Positions 20,253-30,600 of a DNA stretch of 38,896 nucleotides are shown in pieces (positions within the stretch are counted from its first letter, which is position 1; each line of letters opens with the position of its first letter). A model generated the notes under the pieces. The model was not told the DNA's origin. It did not search any database and saw only the letters and a list, made by a program, of their open reading frames with translations. The translations under genes and the position numbers were made by a program. Origin of the DNA: Gammaproteobacteria bacterium (GTDB lineage Bacteria; Pseudomonadota; Gammaproteobacteria; Pseudomonadales; Pseudohongiellaceae); assembly GCA_028825335.1 (NCBI GenBank), contig JAPKAI010000018.1, positions 1 to 38,896 on the forward strand, in the 5' to 3' direction.

Positions 20253-22364
20253 ATGTTTAATCCAGTAACTAAGACGTTTCAATTCGGTGGCAAGACGGTC
20301 ACTTTGGAAACCGGTAAAGTAGCGAGACAGGCAACAGGTTCTGTTGTCGTAACCATTGGAAATACTACGGTACTAGCGACCGTAGTGGGTCGAAAGAAAG
20401 CCAACCCTGGCGCGGCTTTTTTTCCACTGACAGTTAATTACCAGGAAAAAACTTACGCTGTAGGCAAAATTCCTGGAGGATTCTTCAAGCGCGAAGGCAG
20501 ACCAACTGAGAATGAAACCTTAACATCGCGTCTTATAGATCGTCCGATTCGTCCTTTGTTCCCGAAGGGATTTATGAATGAAGTGCAGGTAATTTGTACG
20601 GTAGTTTCTGCTGATAAAGATGAGCAGGCAGATATTGCAGGTTTGATAGGCGCATCAGCGGCCTTGTCTATTTCGGGCATACCTTTCGCAGAGCCAATTG
20701 GAGCTGCTCGCGTAGGCTACAATGCCGAAACTGGTTATTTCCTGAATCCTACCAATACCGAGCTCGCAACATCGCAGCTCGACATGGTCGTGGCAGGCAC
20801 AAAGTCAGCGGTTCTAATGGTTGAGTCTGAAGCGAAACAACTAAGCGAAGATCAAATGCTAGGCGCGGTTCTGTATGCTCATCAAGAGATGCAGGTTGTT
20901 GTCGACACGATCGCTGAACTGAAGGCAGAAATTGGCAAGCCAGCATGGGATTGGCAGCCTGAGCCCGTCAATGAAGAGTTAACTGCTGCCGTTGCAGCTC
21001 AAGTTGGAGCTGGCGTTACTGAGGCTTATCAAGTTTCTGACAAGATGGCTCGCCAGGATGCTCTTGGAGCATTGAAGACGCAGGCTGTTGAGCAACTAGC
21101 TAACGATGAGTCAGGTGTTAGTTCCGACGACGTAAAAGATGTTTTTGCGAAGCTGGAGAAAAGCACTGTACGCAACCGAGTATTAGATGGTAATCCACGT
21201 ATCGATGGTCGAGATACTACAACTGTTCGTGCAATCGAAGTTGAAACTGGAGTTCTACCTAAGGCTCACGGTTCTGCTTTGTTCACACGCGGCGAAACAC
21301 AGGCCTTGGTTGTAACTACACTTGGCGCACTGCGTGATTCGCAACTTATCGAAGACCTTCAGGGTTCGAGAAAAGACCCATTCATGTTGCACTATAACTT
21401 CCCTCCCTACTCTGTAGGCGAGACTGGTTTCATGAGCGGTCCGAAGCGACGTGAGATTGGCCACGGCCGTCTTGCTAGACGTGGCGTTGCTGCGGTTATG
21501 CCTCCGGAAGAAGAATTCCCGTATGCGATTCGTGTAGTTTCCGAAATCACCGAATCTAACGGTTCAAGCTCCATGGCGAGTGTCTGCGGAAGCAGCCTAG
21601 CAATGATGGATGCTGGTGTTCCTATCTCAGCTCCAGTTGCCGGTATTGCAATGGGCCTTATCAAGGAAGGCGAGCGTTTTGCAGTCCTAACAGATATCCT
21701 TGGTGATGAAGATCATCTTGGCGATATGGATTTCAAAGTTGCGGGAACAGCTGCGGGTATTACTGCTCTGCAGATGGATATCAAGATTCAGGGCATTACC
21801 GAAGAGATCATGGAGATTGCTCTCGAGCAGGCTCATACAGCTAGAAATCATATCCTGGACGAGATGAATAAAGTCATCTCAGTTGCTAGAGAAACAGTTT
21901 CTGATAACGCGCCTGCTATGGCGATGATCAAGATCGATACAGATAAGATTCGCGACGTTATCGGTAAGGGCGGTGCAGTTATCCGTGGCATTACTGAAGA
22001 GACTGGCGCATCTGTTGATATCGATGACGACGGTAATGTTCGCATTTACGGCGAAGACGCAGACTCTCGCGATGCTGCACTCGAGATGGTTAATGCTATT
22101 ACGGCAGAAGCCGAAGTAGGCAGGATCTACAATGGTAAGGTTGCAAGAATCGTCGACTTTGGCGCGTTCGTTACAATCTTACCTGGCAAAGATGGTTTGG
22201 TTCACATCTCTCAAATCTCGCAAGAGCGTGTAGAGAATGTAAATGAGCATTTAGAAGAGGGGCAGGACGTTCTAGTTAAGGTTCTAGACACCGATGCTAG
22301 AGGCCGTATCAAGCTGAGTATCAAGGAAATCAGTGAAGAGGAAAGAGCTGCACACGTAGCTTAA
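20253..22364 (+). CDS. pnp: Polyribonucleotide nucleotidyltransferase (PNPase)
   Basis: Phosphate-dependent 3'-5' exoribonuclease and component of the RNA degradosome. It has 703 residues (711 in E. coli). Two RNase PH-like halves (about 1-220 and 305-540) flank a helical linker; [20 protein letters not shown] and [17 protein letters not shown] are core motifs, and the second active site is near [16 protein letters not shown]. The C-terminus has a KH domain ([16 protein letters not shown]) and an S1 domain ([19 protein letters not shown]). TTAGGAAAA provides the ribosome site. Transcription ends at the hairpin about 20 bp downstream. Confidence 0.98.
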   Translation: MFNPVTKTFQFGGKTVTLETGKVARQATGSVVVTIGNTTVLATVVGRKKANPGAAFFPLTVNYQEKTYAVGKIPGGFFKREGRPTENETLTSRLIDRPIRPLFPKGFMNEVQVICTVVSADKDEQADIAGLIGASAALSISGIPFAEPIGAARVGYNAETGYFLNPTNTELATSQLDMVVAGTKSAVLMVESEAKQLSEDQMLGAVLYAHQEMQVVVDTIAELKAEIGKPAWDWQPEPVNEELTAAVAAQVGAGVTEAYQVSDKMARQDALGALKTQAVEQLANDESGVSSDDVKDVFAKLEKSTVRNRVLDGNPRIDGRDTTTVRAIEVETGVLPKAHGSALFTRGETQALVVTTLGALRDSQLIEDLQGSRKDPFMLHYNFPPYSVGETGFMSGPKRREIGHGRLARRGVAAVMPPEEEFPYAIRVVSEITESNGSSSMASVCGSSLAMMDAGVPISAPVAGIAMGLIKEGERFAVLTDILGDEDHLGDMDFKVAGTAAGITALQMDIKIQGITEEIMEIALEQAHTARNHILDEMNKVISVARETVSDNAPAMAMIKIDTDKIRDVIGKGGAVIRGITEETGASVDIDDDGNVRIYGEDADSRDAALEMVNAITAEAEVGRIYNGKVARIVDFGAFVTILPGKDGLVHISQISQERVENVNEHLEEGQDVLVKVLDTDARGRIKLSIKEISEEERAAHVA

Positions 22365-22383
22365 TTCTCTCCACCTCCTAAAC

Positions 22384-22412
22384 AAAAAGCCCGGGCATTG
22401 CTCGGGCTTTTT
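22384..22412 (+). terminator. Intrinsic terminator of the rimP-pnp operon
   Basis: AAAAAGCCCG (22384-22393) pairs with CGGGCTTTTT (22403-22412), with five A before and five T after the G-C core. The symmetry lets it work on both strands, so it may also end the minus-strand regulator transcript, whose stop is at 22462. Confidence 0.92.
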
Positions 22413-22461
22413 CGTTATGTACTATTAATAATCTACTAAGGATAGGTGCGCAGCTCGAAAT

Positions 22462-23550
22462 CTACGTAGTCGAACGCTCGCTGTTGCGAAATTCCGAAGG
22501 TGTCACTTTATGCCGCTCCTTGAATGCCTTGTTGAAGACAGATAATGAAACATATCCAACATCTAGTGCTATCGTAGATATCGGCGCATTGGTCTCACGC
22601 AGTCGTATACATGCATCCTCGATTCGATAATTATTTAAGAATTGATTGAAGTTTTTAAAATTCAGCTGCTGATTGATTACTCGTCGCAATCTGTATTCCT
22701 GAATAGACAAACTCTGCGCTAGGTCGGCAATAGTAAGGCCGGTGCGAGTGTAGATTTTGCCTCCTTTCATCGTTTGTTCAATCTTCTCGAGTAACGTAGG
22801 ATCGACATTCGTCTCGAAGTTGCCATTTTTACTCTTTCTGTTCTTAATGCTAATGCCAGTCGAGATAAGCGTGGTGGCTTCTTCGCTTAATTGAAATATG
22901 CGCTGGCAGAACAGAAATGTCACCACTAATATATAGAGTGATACCAGATAGTTTGGCACATCAGGTATCAGGTTTTGGCCCGGTTCTAGAATGAATCGAC
23001 TGAACAGATTGATGAAGTCGGAACCAACGATGACGACTAACAAGATGCTCATGATGAGTAAGAAGGTAAACCGAAGACGCCTGCGTTGTTCTGATAAATC
23101 TACGGAGTATCCCTGATACGCTAAATATAGGGTGTGTGTTGCAAACACCAACATGATCAGCTGGGGGATTATCTGTACTACTATGAAACTCGCGTTGTTA
23201 ATGGTCTCTGGGTTCAAGTAGAAAATGCCTATTCCGATCCCTCGTGTAAGTTCGAAGAAGACGATTGCCAGCCATGCGCCTAGATGAATTTTTTCGTCAT
23301 CGACAAATAGCGTGAATGCAATGATCCAGAGAATGAAGGGCGCTAGGGTTGCGAACCTAAAGAGTATGAAGATTGAAAGTAGATTGTTCGAGAAGAAGGG
23401 GATTCCCGCTAGCATGTAGGCGCTAAGACAGAAGCAATACAGAGATATCAGTCGCGCAAGTACCCCTTGATTGTGAACAAGAAAAAAGACCCCAATAAAA
23501 ATTAGCTGGAAGAAAGCGAGGATCGCAACTAGATCGGGAAATTGATTCAT
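22462..23550 (-). CDS. Membrane-anchored AraC-family transcriptional regulator
   Basis: 362 residues in two parts. Residues 1-220 contain about seven hydrophobic segments (near 8-24, 33-50, 57-82, 91-112, 119-145, 159-185 and 201-218). Residues 265-357 form a double helix-turn-helix AraC domain: the first HTH is at LTIADLAQSLSIQEYRLRRV, the second at PISTIALDVGYVSLSVFNKAF, ending in the family signature HKVTPSEFR. This is a one-component regulator with a membrane sensor. The ligand is unknown. It is divergent from the monooxygenase gene across a dyad-rich 737-bp gap, so regulation of that gene is a reasonable inference. No strong ribosome site precedes its ATG. Confidence 0.88.
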   Translation of the reverse strand: MNQFPDLVAILAFFQLIFIGVFFLVHNQGVLARLISLYCFCLSAYMLAGIPFFSNNLLSIFILFRFATLAPFILWIIAFTLFVDDEKIHLGAWLAIVFFELTRGIGIGIFYLNPETINNASFIVVQIIPQLIMLVFATHTLYLAYQGYSVDLSEQRRRLRFTFLLIMSILLVVIVGSDFINLFSRFILEPGQNLIPDVPNYLVSLYILVVTFLFCQRIFQLSEEATTLISTGISIKNRKSKNGNFETNVDPTLLEKIEQTMKGGKIYTRTGLTIADLAQSLSIQEYRLRRVINQQLNFKNFNQFLNNYRIEDACIRLRETNAPISTIALDVGYVSLSVFNKAFKERHKVTPSEFRNSERSTT

Positions 23551-23682
23551 TCGGAATGAAGATAGATTAGTGTGGCGGGCATTGCAACTAAGTTATAGCT
23601 TTCAGGTATTTCTGGATTCTTGGGAGTTTTACGAAGTAGGCAAATCGAAAATTCAAGCCACTTCATCTCTAAAACTAAAACA

Positions 23683-23707
23683 GTTGGGATAGAATTCCTA
23701 TCCCAAC
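23683..23707 (-). terminator. Intrinsic terminator on the minus strand
   Basis: GTTGGGATAG (23683-23692) and CTATCCCAAC (23698-23707) form a perfect 10-bp stem with a five-base loop. On the minus strand it is followed by TGTTTTAGTTTT. It lies 133 bp upstream of the AraC-type regulator, so it ends a transcript that starts before that gene: either a small RNA or an attenuated leader. Confidence 0.6.
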
Positions 23708-23921
23708 CGTTAGGTAGTCAACTTAGAAGTCGCACTTAGGCCTGCGCGAAAGTCTTTGCTAGAGCGCCACGTCTAGGACGTTGATCTATTACTGCGATTA
23801 TTACTCGTACCTTTCTACTCTAATTTATTTCGAGTAGCTCCTCGTATTTGAATTTTTACCGGAAATTCCAAAATCCATCAGTATCTTTTACAATATAATC
23901 GATAGCTAGGTCGCGCGTTCG

Positions 23922-23943
23922 AGCTGAATATGACTATTCAGCT
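23922..23943. promoter_or_regulatory. Perfect 9-bp inverted repeat, possible operator
   Basis: AGCTGAATA and TATTCAGCT are separated by TGAC. The dyad is 22 bp long and lies centrally between the two divergent genes. Its size suits a dimeric regulator, but AraC proteins often use direct repeats, so the binder is unknown. Confidence 0.35.
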
Positions 23944-24047
23944 AGTAGTCTTCTCTTACGATGCTGCTGACGTTGACCTGAAGCAGTGGTCCTGCGAAAG
24001 GCACAATCGGGAAAATCGCTGAAAAGCAGCAAAAATCATGGAATGAG

Positions 24048-24063
24048 TCGGTAAAAGTACCGA
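24048..24063. repeat. 6-bp inverted repeat (TCGGTA/TACCGA)
   Basis: The arms are separated by AAAG. It is one of several dyads in the gap before the monooxygenase gene, with no T-run. Function is not evident. Confidence 0.3.
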
Positions 24064-24232
24064 ATTACTGCAATATACAACAATTTCGAAAATTCTTTTG
24101 GCTCGTATAAGCGCTCTACTCTAAAATTCATCAAGATTAGTTCAGAATTCACAAGACAGCCCCGCCTAATTTTGGTTCAATTCCACTACTGAATAAACAG
24201 TTCTCCACGACTTTTCTAGATCAATCGAGACT

Positions 24233-24255
24233 TGTCTACCCGCTCGGGTAGGACA
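24233..24255 (+). promoter_or_regulatory. Hairpin in the leader of the monooxygenase gene
   Basis: TACCCG (24237-24242) pairs with CGGGTA (24245-24250), and TGTC/GACA extend the stem across one bulged G. It ends about 33 bp before the GTG start. It is not a terminator; it could be an operator or an mRNA-stabilising stem. Confidence 0.4.
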
Positions 24256-24287
24256 GGTCAAAGAACCACTAAATAAAGGATCCGCCA

Positions 24288-25754
24288 GTGTTAACTACAA
24301 GCTATCGATCAATATTCTGCAAATTGGTAAAGCTATCTCAGGCTTTCGCTATTTTATCCGTGTTGTCTTTGCCGAATCTGGCAACTGCTCAATCGGATCA
24401 AGTCACATTCCACAAGGATATCGAGCCCATTCTGCAGCGCAGCTGTCAGAACTGTCATCGCCCTGGTGGTGTCGGCCCTATGCCGCTAGTGTCATACGAC
24501 GAAGTGGCACCTTTTGCTGGACTGATCGAATACAAGACCGCACTGCGTGATAGAGCAGGAGCGATGCCGCCATGGTATATGGAAAAGAACATCGGTATTC
24601 AGGACTTTAAATTCGACCCGTCATTGAGCGATGCAGAGCTCGCAGCTATCTCAACCTGGGCGCGAAGTGGAACGCCCAAAGGTGATCCAGCAGATGCGCC
24701 TGTAGCTCTAGCCTTCAGCGATGATCTGAAGTGGACGGCTGGTCAACCTGACCTCGTTGTTAGCACAAACGCTGTAACCAAATTAGCAGGTACTCCTGAT
24801 TGGTGGGGTGAGATTGATAGGATAGAAATCCCCATAGATCAAGATCGCTATGTGAAGTCTGTGGAAATCGTTGAAGTCAACGATGTGAACTACACTGCCG
24901 GCACAGGTCGAGACACCGTTGGCGGCAGGTACATATTTCACCACATGATCTGGTCAACGGCCGAGATAGACGAAAACGGGCAGCGTATCGCAGAGACTGC
25001 AACCGGCTGGCCAGTACATGAAGTAGGGCGCAACGCAGACATTTTCGATGTGGACGGTGGGCGTCTACTTAAAGCTGGCACCTTCCTCGTTTCTGATTCT
25101 GTTCATATGCATTCGAATGGCAAAGACACAACAGCACACTTGGAAGTTGGGTTTCGTTTTCATCCGGTTGGTTACGAGCCAAAGTATGAGCGCGTTAGTT
25201 TGGGACTAGGCAATGGAGTGGACATTAGTATTGCTGGCAACGAAGATGCACAGGAACTGCATGCCTATACCGTTCTCCAAGACCACCTAAAGATCATTAC
25301 ATTCGAGCCACATTTGCACGCCCCTGGCGAGCGCATGTGTCTTGAAGCGATATGGGGATATACAGTAGAGACACTTTCCTGTGTTGGTTATGACCATAAC
25401 TGGGTACGTGGCTATGCGTACGATAACGATGCGCAACCTCTGTTGCCGAAGGGAACTATTCTCCACATCGTCGGTTACATGAATAATACTGAAACCAACC
25501 CCAATGTACCTGACCCAAGGAATTGGCAGGGGTCTGGTAATCGATCCGTAACCAATATGTTTATCGATTTGGGCATGCGGGTAAAAATGGATGACGAGCA
25601 ATTTTTCGAAGAGATGGAAAATCGCCGTCAGACACTAAATCTTGGACCAAACGATCACGTGATCGGTTGTCCATTATGTTTGGCGCCACTTGTTGCGCCG
25701 GTAAATTCCACCGAAGAAATAAGTAATGAAGTTGCATTGCAGGGAACAAATTAG
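24288..25754 (+). CDS. Secreted cytochrome c / type II copper monooxygenase-like protein
   Basis: 488 residues with a signal peptide (about 1-35, cleavage near ATAQS). A heme c motif CQNCH lies at 53-57, with an MPPWYM segment that may give the axial Met. From about 150 the protein resembles the peptidylglycine monooxygenase dicopper fold: HH at 218-219 and His275 (in VHMH) fit the CuH site; His342 and His344 (in EPHLH) plus Met398 fit the CuM site, in the order and approximate spacing of the PHM ligands. It would act in the periplasm, with the heme passing electrons. GTG 24288 is 7 bases after AAAGGA. The next gene is 2 bp downstream. Substrate unknown; the ligand assignment is by motif. Confidence 0.82.
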   Translation: MLTTSYRSIFCKLVKLSQAFAILSVLSLPNLATAQSDQVTFHKDIEPILQRSCQNCHRPGGVGPMPLVSYDEVAPFAGLIEYKTALRDRAGAMPPWYMEKNIGIQDFKFDPSLSDAELAAISTWARSGTPKGDPADAPVALAFSDDLKWTAGQPDLVVSTNAVTKLAGTPDWWGEIDRIEIPIDQDRYVKSVEIVEVNDVNYTAGTGRDTVGGRYIFHHMIWSTAEIDENGQRIAETATGWPVHEVGRNADIFDVDGGRLLKAGTFLVSDSVHMHSNGKDTTAHLEVGFRFHPVGYEPKYERVSLGLGNGVDISIAGNEDAQELHAYTVLQDHLKIITFEPHLHAPGERMCLEAIWGYTVETLSCVGYDHNWVRGYAYDNDAQPLLPKGTILHIVGYMNNTETNPNVPDPRNWQGSGNRSVTNMFIDLGMRVKMDDEQFFEEMENRRQTLNLGPNDHVIGCPLCLAPLVAPVNSTEEISNEVALQGTN

Positions 25755-25756
25755 AT

Positions 25757-26746
25757 ATGCAAAGTTTAAAAATTAGAAGCACGAGCAAGACTTTTAGGTT
25801 TTTCGTAATCGCGCTTGGTGCTGCGGTTCTATCACCGTTGGTATCAGCAGATACCTACCGTAGTGGTCAGCACATCGAGCCGGCATTTGAAGGTTGGCGG
25901 CCAAACGAAGATGGCACATTCAACATGATGTTCGGTTACATGAACGAGAACTGGGAAGAAGAGCCAAACGTCGATGTTGGCGAAAACAATATGTTTTCTC
26001 CGGGCGACTCTGATCGTGGTCAGCCGACTCACTTCCTTCCGCGCCGCAATCGCTTTACCTTCGAAGTTCAGGTTCCTTCTGATTGGGGTGATCGCGAGCT
26101 GGTATGGACGCTAAGTGTGAATGGGGTTGATCGCAAAGCCTACGGAACATTAAAGGACGATTACCTGGTCGACAATATGGTGATTGCATCGGAGACAGGC
26201 TCTCTGGGTGCTGGAACTAGTAGCCCTGAATCGCGCGCGAATCTACCGCCGGTAACTACGGTTCAAGGTGATGATATCCGTACAGTAAGAGTGGGCCAGG
26301 CTATGACTTTGCGCACTCATGTTGTCGACGATGGCATTCCTACTCCTACCGATCCAGTTGAGCAAGCTAGAGAGTTTGCTGAGTTTGTCGGCGGTCCTCT
26401 TGCGGTTGCTTTTGTAACTGAAGAAAATGTTCGCCAACGTCTTCTGATGTCGCCACCAATAAAGGTGACGGTCCAAAAAATTAACGGATTGTTCCTGTCA
26501 TGGAATGTTTATCGCGGAGCAGGTGATGTTCAGTTCAGCCCGCAGCAAGCTAAGCCATGGGAGGATACTCGTGCTGGAGCACATTCTCCTTGGGGAACAC
26601 TCTGGATGCCGCCACCAAGTCCAGAAGATGGTATGCATGATGTGGAAGTGACTTTCGATGAACCTGGAACCTATGTGCTATGGGGACGGGCCGATGATGG
26701 TGGTCTCTATGACGATGCCTATATCACGGTGAACGTGACTGAATAG
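25757..26746 (+). CDS. Secreted protein of unknown function, partner of the monooxygenase-like protein
   Basis: 329 residues. A signal peptide (about 1-31, ending VSADTY) is followed by a beta-rich, Trp/Asn-rich exported domain containing FEGWRPNEDGTFNMMFGY and NRFTFEVQVPSDW. The final segment, DVEVTFDEPGTYVLWGRADD, looks like an immunoglobulin-like or cupredoxin-like strand pair, but no copper-ligand set is seen. It starts 2 bp after the upstream gene and is closed by a terminator, so the two form an operon and presumably work together in the periplasm. I do not recognise the family; an accessory or scaffold role is inference. Confidence 0.8.
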   Translation: MQSLKIRSTSKTFRFFVIALGAAVLSPLVSADTYRSGQHIEPAFEGWRPNEDGTFNMMFGYMNENWEEEPNVDVGENNMFSPGDSDRGQPTHFLPRRNRFTFEVQVPSDWGDRELVWTLSVNGVDRKAYGTLKDDYLVDNMVIASETGSLGAGTSSPESRANLPPVTTVQGDDIRTVRVGQAMTLRTHVVDDGIPTPTDPVEQAREFAEFVGGPLAVAFVTEENVRQRLLMSPPIKVTVQKINGLFLSWNVYRGAGDVQFSPQQAKPWEDTRAGAHSPWGTLWMPPPSPEDGMHDVEVTFDEPGTYVLWGRADDGGLYDDAYITVNVTE

Positions 26747-26776
26747 CATTCGCTTGATATTTCAATGAATGCTACT

Positions 26777-26804
26777 AAAAAAGGGCGGTTTACCGCCCTT
26801 TTTT
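26777..26804 (+). terminator. Intrinsic terminator of the monooxygenase operon
   Basis: AAAAAAGGGCGG (26777-26788) pairs perfectly with CCGCCCTTTTTT (26793-26804) around TTTA. It is one of the strongest hairpins in the window and may work in both directions. Confidence 0.95.
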
Positions 26805-26891
26805 GTGGGCGGGATTTCTAGCCTTTGGCATACTATGTTAGCTACACTCTAGGCCAATGCAGCGCCTAGGCCACGATGGCGAGAAACTTCG

Positions 26892-27647
26892 ATGAACAAT
26901 CTGTTGAGTAAAACGATTAGCAAGGTGGTGCTTTTGTAGCGAATTTCATTTTCGCAGGAATGGTATTGGCAGACGGACACACGGCGATAGAAAAAGCACT
27001 GGCCAACGAAGCTAGGCCAGAGGCGGATAGACAGAGAGATGCGAATAGAAAGCCAGAGCAGGTGCTCGAATTCTTCGGAATAGAACCTGACATGAAAGTA
27101 ATAGATATATTTGCAGGTGGCGGATATTACGCTGAAATACTCAGCTATGTTGTAGGGGTAGATGGCGAGGTGACTCTCTACAACAATGGAGGCTGGGATG
27201 GCTTTGTTGGCGCCGGCGTAGAAGAAAGGCTCGAAGGGAATCGATTTTCCAACTTACAGAGTATTGTCATGGACGCAAATTAATTGCTCCTTGAAGAAAA
27301 TTACTACGATGCGGCTGTGTTCGTTCTGGGCTTCCACGACTTATATTATGAAGAGGCTAGCTGGCCTGCTATCGATGCCGCTGATTTTTCTGAGAGACTC
27401 TAAGGATTTCTAAAACCAGGCAGAATCTTAGATATCGTAGATCATGCCGCCGGATCGGGTGTTAGTGTGGATGTTGCGAACGCATTGCACAGGATCGATC
27501 CGGGCATCATTCGTAGCGATCTAATTTCTGCTGGATTCAAATTCGTTGCTGAGTCAGATGTCTTGCGCAATCAAGCCGATGAGCGATCCAAGTGTCCGCG
27601 GTAAAACCGACAGAGTAGTGATGAAGTTTAGGAAGCCCGATTCTTAA
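26892..27647 (+). pseudogene. Decayed exported SAM-dependent methyltransferase
   Basis: The ATG at 26892 starts a signal-peptide-like MNNLLSKTISKVVLL that hits TAG at 26937; the sequence resumes in another frame as ANFIFAGMVLADGHT. The SAM motif VIDIFAGGGYYAEIL is intact, but in-frame stops lie at 27281 (TAA) and 27401 (TAA). Between and after them the same frame still encodes family-like segments (AAVFVLGFHDLYY, GFLKPGRILDIVDH). A second frameshift near 27585 moves the conserved end DPSVRGKTDRVVMKFRKP to another frame, stopping at 27647. Four lesions indicate an old pseudogene. The family is exported methyltransferases of unknown substrate. The longest remaining open piece is 26960-27283. 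Confidence 0.85.
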
Positions 27648-27678
27648 GATTCGTTCTGTGCATTAAAATTGGGGACGC

Positions 27679-30600
27679 TTACATGTTTCTGCGGTACTGG
27701 CCTCCAACCTCGAAGAAGGTGTCTGTTATCTGGCCTAGGCTGCAATAGCGCACGGCATCCATCAGCTCTTCAAAGACATTCTCGTTGTTGATGGCAGCGC
27801 GGCGAAGTCGCTCTAAGGCCTCAATAGAGTGCTCGGCATTTTTGGATTTGAATGCCGCCAAACGATCTATCTGACTTTGCTTCTCAGTTTCGGTCGAGCG
27901 TGCTAATTCTATTTGCAATTGTGCTTCAGGCTCTGGGTTTAGAAAAGTATTAACCCCAATCAAAGGCAGGCTGCCATCGTGTTTTCGATGCTCGTAGTAC
28001 ATTGATTCGTCCTGAATCTTGCCGCGCTGATAGCCAGTTTCCATAGCCCCTAAAACTCCGCCTCGCTCGGAAATGCGTTCAAATTCCTGAAGTACGGCTT
28101 CTTCTAAGAGATCCGTTAATTCATCGATGATGAACGAACCCTGACTCGAGTTTTCGTTGACAGCTAAACCCCATTCTTTGTTGATAATTAGCTGTATAGC
28201 CATCGCCCTGCGTACCGACTCCTCAGTAGGCGTGGTTACTGCCTCGTCGTATGCGTTCGTGTGTAGGCTGTTGCAGTTGTCATAGACCGCGATCAATGCC
28301 TGCAGCGTCGTGCGAATATCATTAAATGACATCTCCTGTGCATGCAAGGACCTACCTGATGTCTGTATGTGGTATTTGAGTTTTTGGCTGCGCTCGCTAG
28401 CGCCATATTTGAAGCGCATGGCTGTAGCCCAAATGCGACGAGCAACTCGGCCCAAGACCGTGTATTCCGGATCCATACCGTTAGAGAAGAAGAAGGATAG
28501 ATTGTGTGCGAAGTCATCCACCTTCATACCGCGAGCGATATACGCCTCTACGAAAGTGAAGCCATTAGAAAGCGTGAATGCGAGTTGCGAGATAGGATTC
28601 GCACCGGCTTCGGCAATGTGATATCCCGAGATGGAAACAGAATAGAAGTTGCGAATCTTATTGGCCGTGAAATATTCCTGTATATCGCCCATTAACTTGA
28701 GGCTAAATTCGGTGGAGAAGATGCAGGTGTTCTGACCCTGATCCTCCTTTAATATGTCCGCCTGAACAGTGCCGCGGACATTTTCAAGTGCCTGCGCCTT
28801 TAGTGACTCATATTCCTCGGCAGTCGGAGAGGCATCGTTCGCGCCCTTAAACTTTTCTACCTGCTGATCTATCGCGGCATTCATATACATGGCGAGTATC
28901 GTTGGCGCGGGGCCGTTTATTGTCATCGACACGGATGTAGTAGGGTGGCATAGATCAAAGCCGCTATAGAGTTCTTTCATGTCATCGAGCGTGGCGATAG
29001 AGACGCCGGAGTTACCTACTTTGCCATAGATGTCCGGCTGCACAGCTGGATCGAAACCATACAGCGTCACAGAGTCGAATGCAGTGGAGAGTCGCTTTGC
29101 TTGGGAGTGTTCCGAGAGTTGCTTGAAGCGTCGATTGGTTCGGAATGCATCGCCTTCGCCAGCGAACATACGTGTTGGATCTTCCGACTCACGCTTAAAT
29201 TGAAACACACCAGCAGTAAAGGGAAAGCGTCCAGGAACATTTTCCAAGAGCAGCCATTTTAATAACTCGCCGTGATCTTTGTAGTCGGGTAGAGCTACTC
29301 GAGGAATCTTTGTGCCAGAGAGCGAAGTACGTGTGAGTGCGGTGCGGATCTCTCTGTCCCTAACCTTTACGACATACTCTTCACCCGAGTAGTCCTCGAT
29401 TAGCTGTGGCCAGGCATCCAATAACCACTTCGCCTCACTATCCATAGCATTGTCTTTAAGTGCTATGAGCTCATCAAGCTCGGAGCTGTCTTTTGATGCG
29501 GCATCCAGCATGGTTTTGCTGGCGGTGAGTTGCTGCCTATCGCGAGCAAGTTGTGACTGAGTCTGCACCTGGTCATGGTAGCCACGCACGACTTCAGCAA
29601 TCTCAGCTAGATAGCGCTGTTGGCCTGCGGGGATAATTAGTGTGGTTTGTGTCGATTTTTTAGTGTCCAGTGACTCGATAGACTGGGCATAGTCTGGCAA
29701 GCCCTTCTCTCGCAATAACACAACGAGTGCCTGGTAGAGCGCAGTAATACCGTCGTCATTGAACTTGGACGCTATAGTGCCGAATACGGGCATCTTATCG
29801 GGCATTTGATCGAAGGCTGCGCGATTTCGCTGCACTTGCTTACAGACATCCCTGAGTGCGTCCTCGCTTCCCTTTCGGTCGAACTTGTTGATAGCAAAGA
29901 TATCGGCATAGTCCAGCATGTCGATCTTTTCTAACTGGCTGGCCGCGCCGAATTCGGGCGTCATGACATACAAAGATGTATCAACAAATGGAACGATGCC
30001 TGCATCACCCTGGCCTATGCCTGGGGTTTCCACAATGATGAGATCGAATCCGGATAGTTTAATAGCGGCGATAATCTCGCTCAACCTCTCGGGAATTTCT
30101 ACGGTAGCATCTCGTGTGGCTATCGAGCGCATGAATATATTGGAGTGACTGATCGCGTTCATACGAATTCGATCGCCAAGTAAGGCGCCACCTGTCTTTT
30201 TTCTAGTAGGGTCAATTGCTAGCACTGCAATCGTCAGCGAATCTCCGCTGTCTTGTCTGAATCGTCTTATGATCTCATCGGTAGACGATGACTTGCCTGC
30301 ACCACCAGTTCCCGTTATACCTAAAATGGGTGTAGCTTCGATTGAGTCTGCCTTATCCTTAAGGGTAGCTAATTCTTCAGCAGAGTATTGGCCATTCTCG
30401 ATACCAGTAATTGTTCGCGTTAGTGCGATTCTATCAGCAATATTGAGTTCCGCTAGACTTGGAGCGACGGGGCGAAAATCTCCATCACGGCAGCGCCGTA
30501 GCATGTCGTCGATCATGCCTTGTAAACCGATGGTCTGGCCATCATTAGGGGAATAGATGCGGCTCACGCCGTAGTCGTGTAGCTCTTCAATCTCTGCTGG

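Larger units (their letters stand above)
23551..24287. promoter_or_regulatory. 737-bp dyad-rich regulatory region
   Basis: No convincing protein gene is present. The stretch contains five perfect inverted repeats of 6-10 bp: 23683-23707, 23815-23837 (CTACTC/GAGTAG), 23922-23943, 24048-24063 and 24237-24250. A TATAAT hexamer occurs at 23894-23899 but lacks a matching -35. Lying between a DNA-binding regulator and a divergent target, it is a likely site of control, though no operator can be assigned. Confidence 0.5.
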
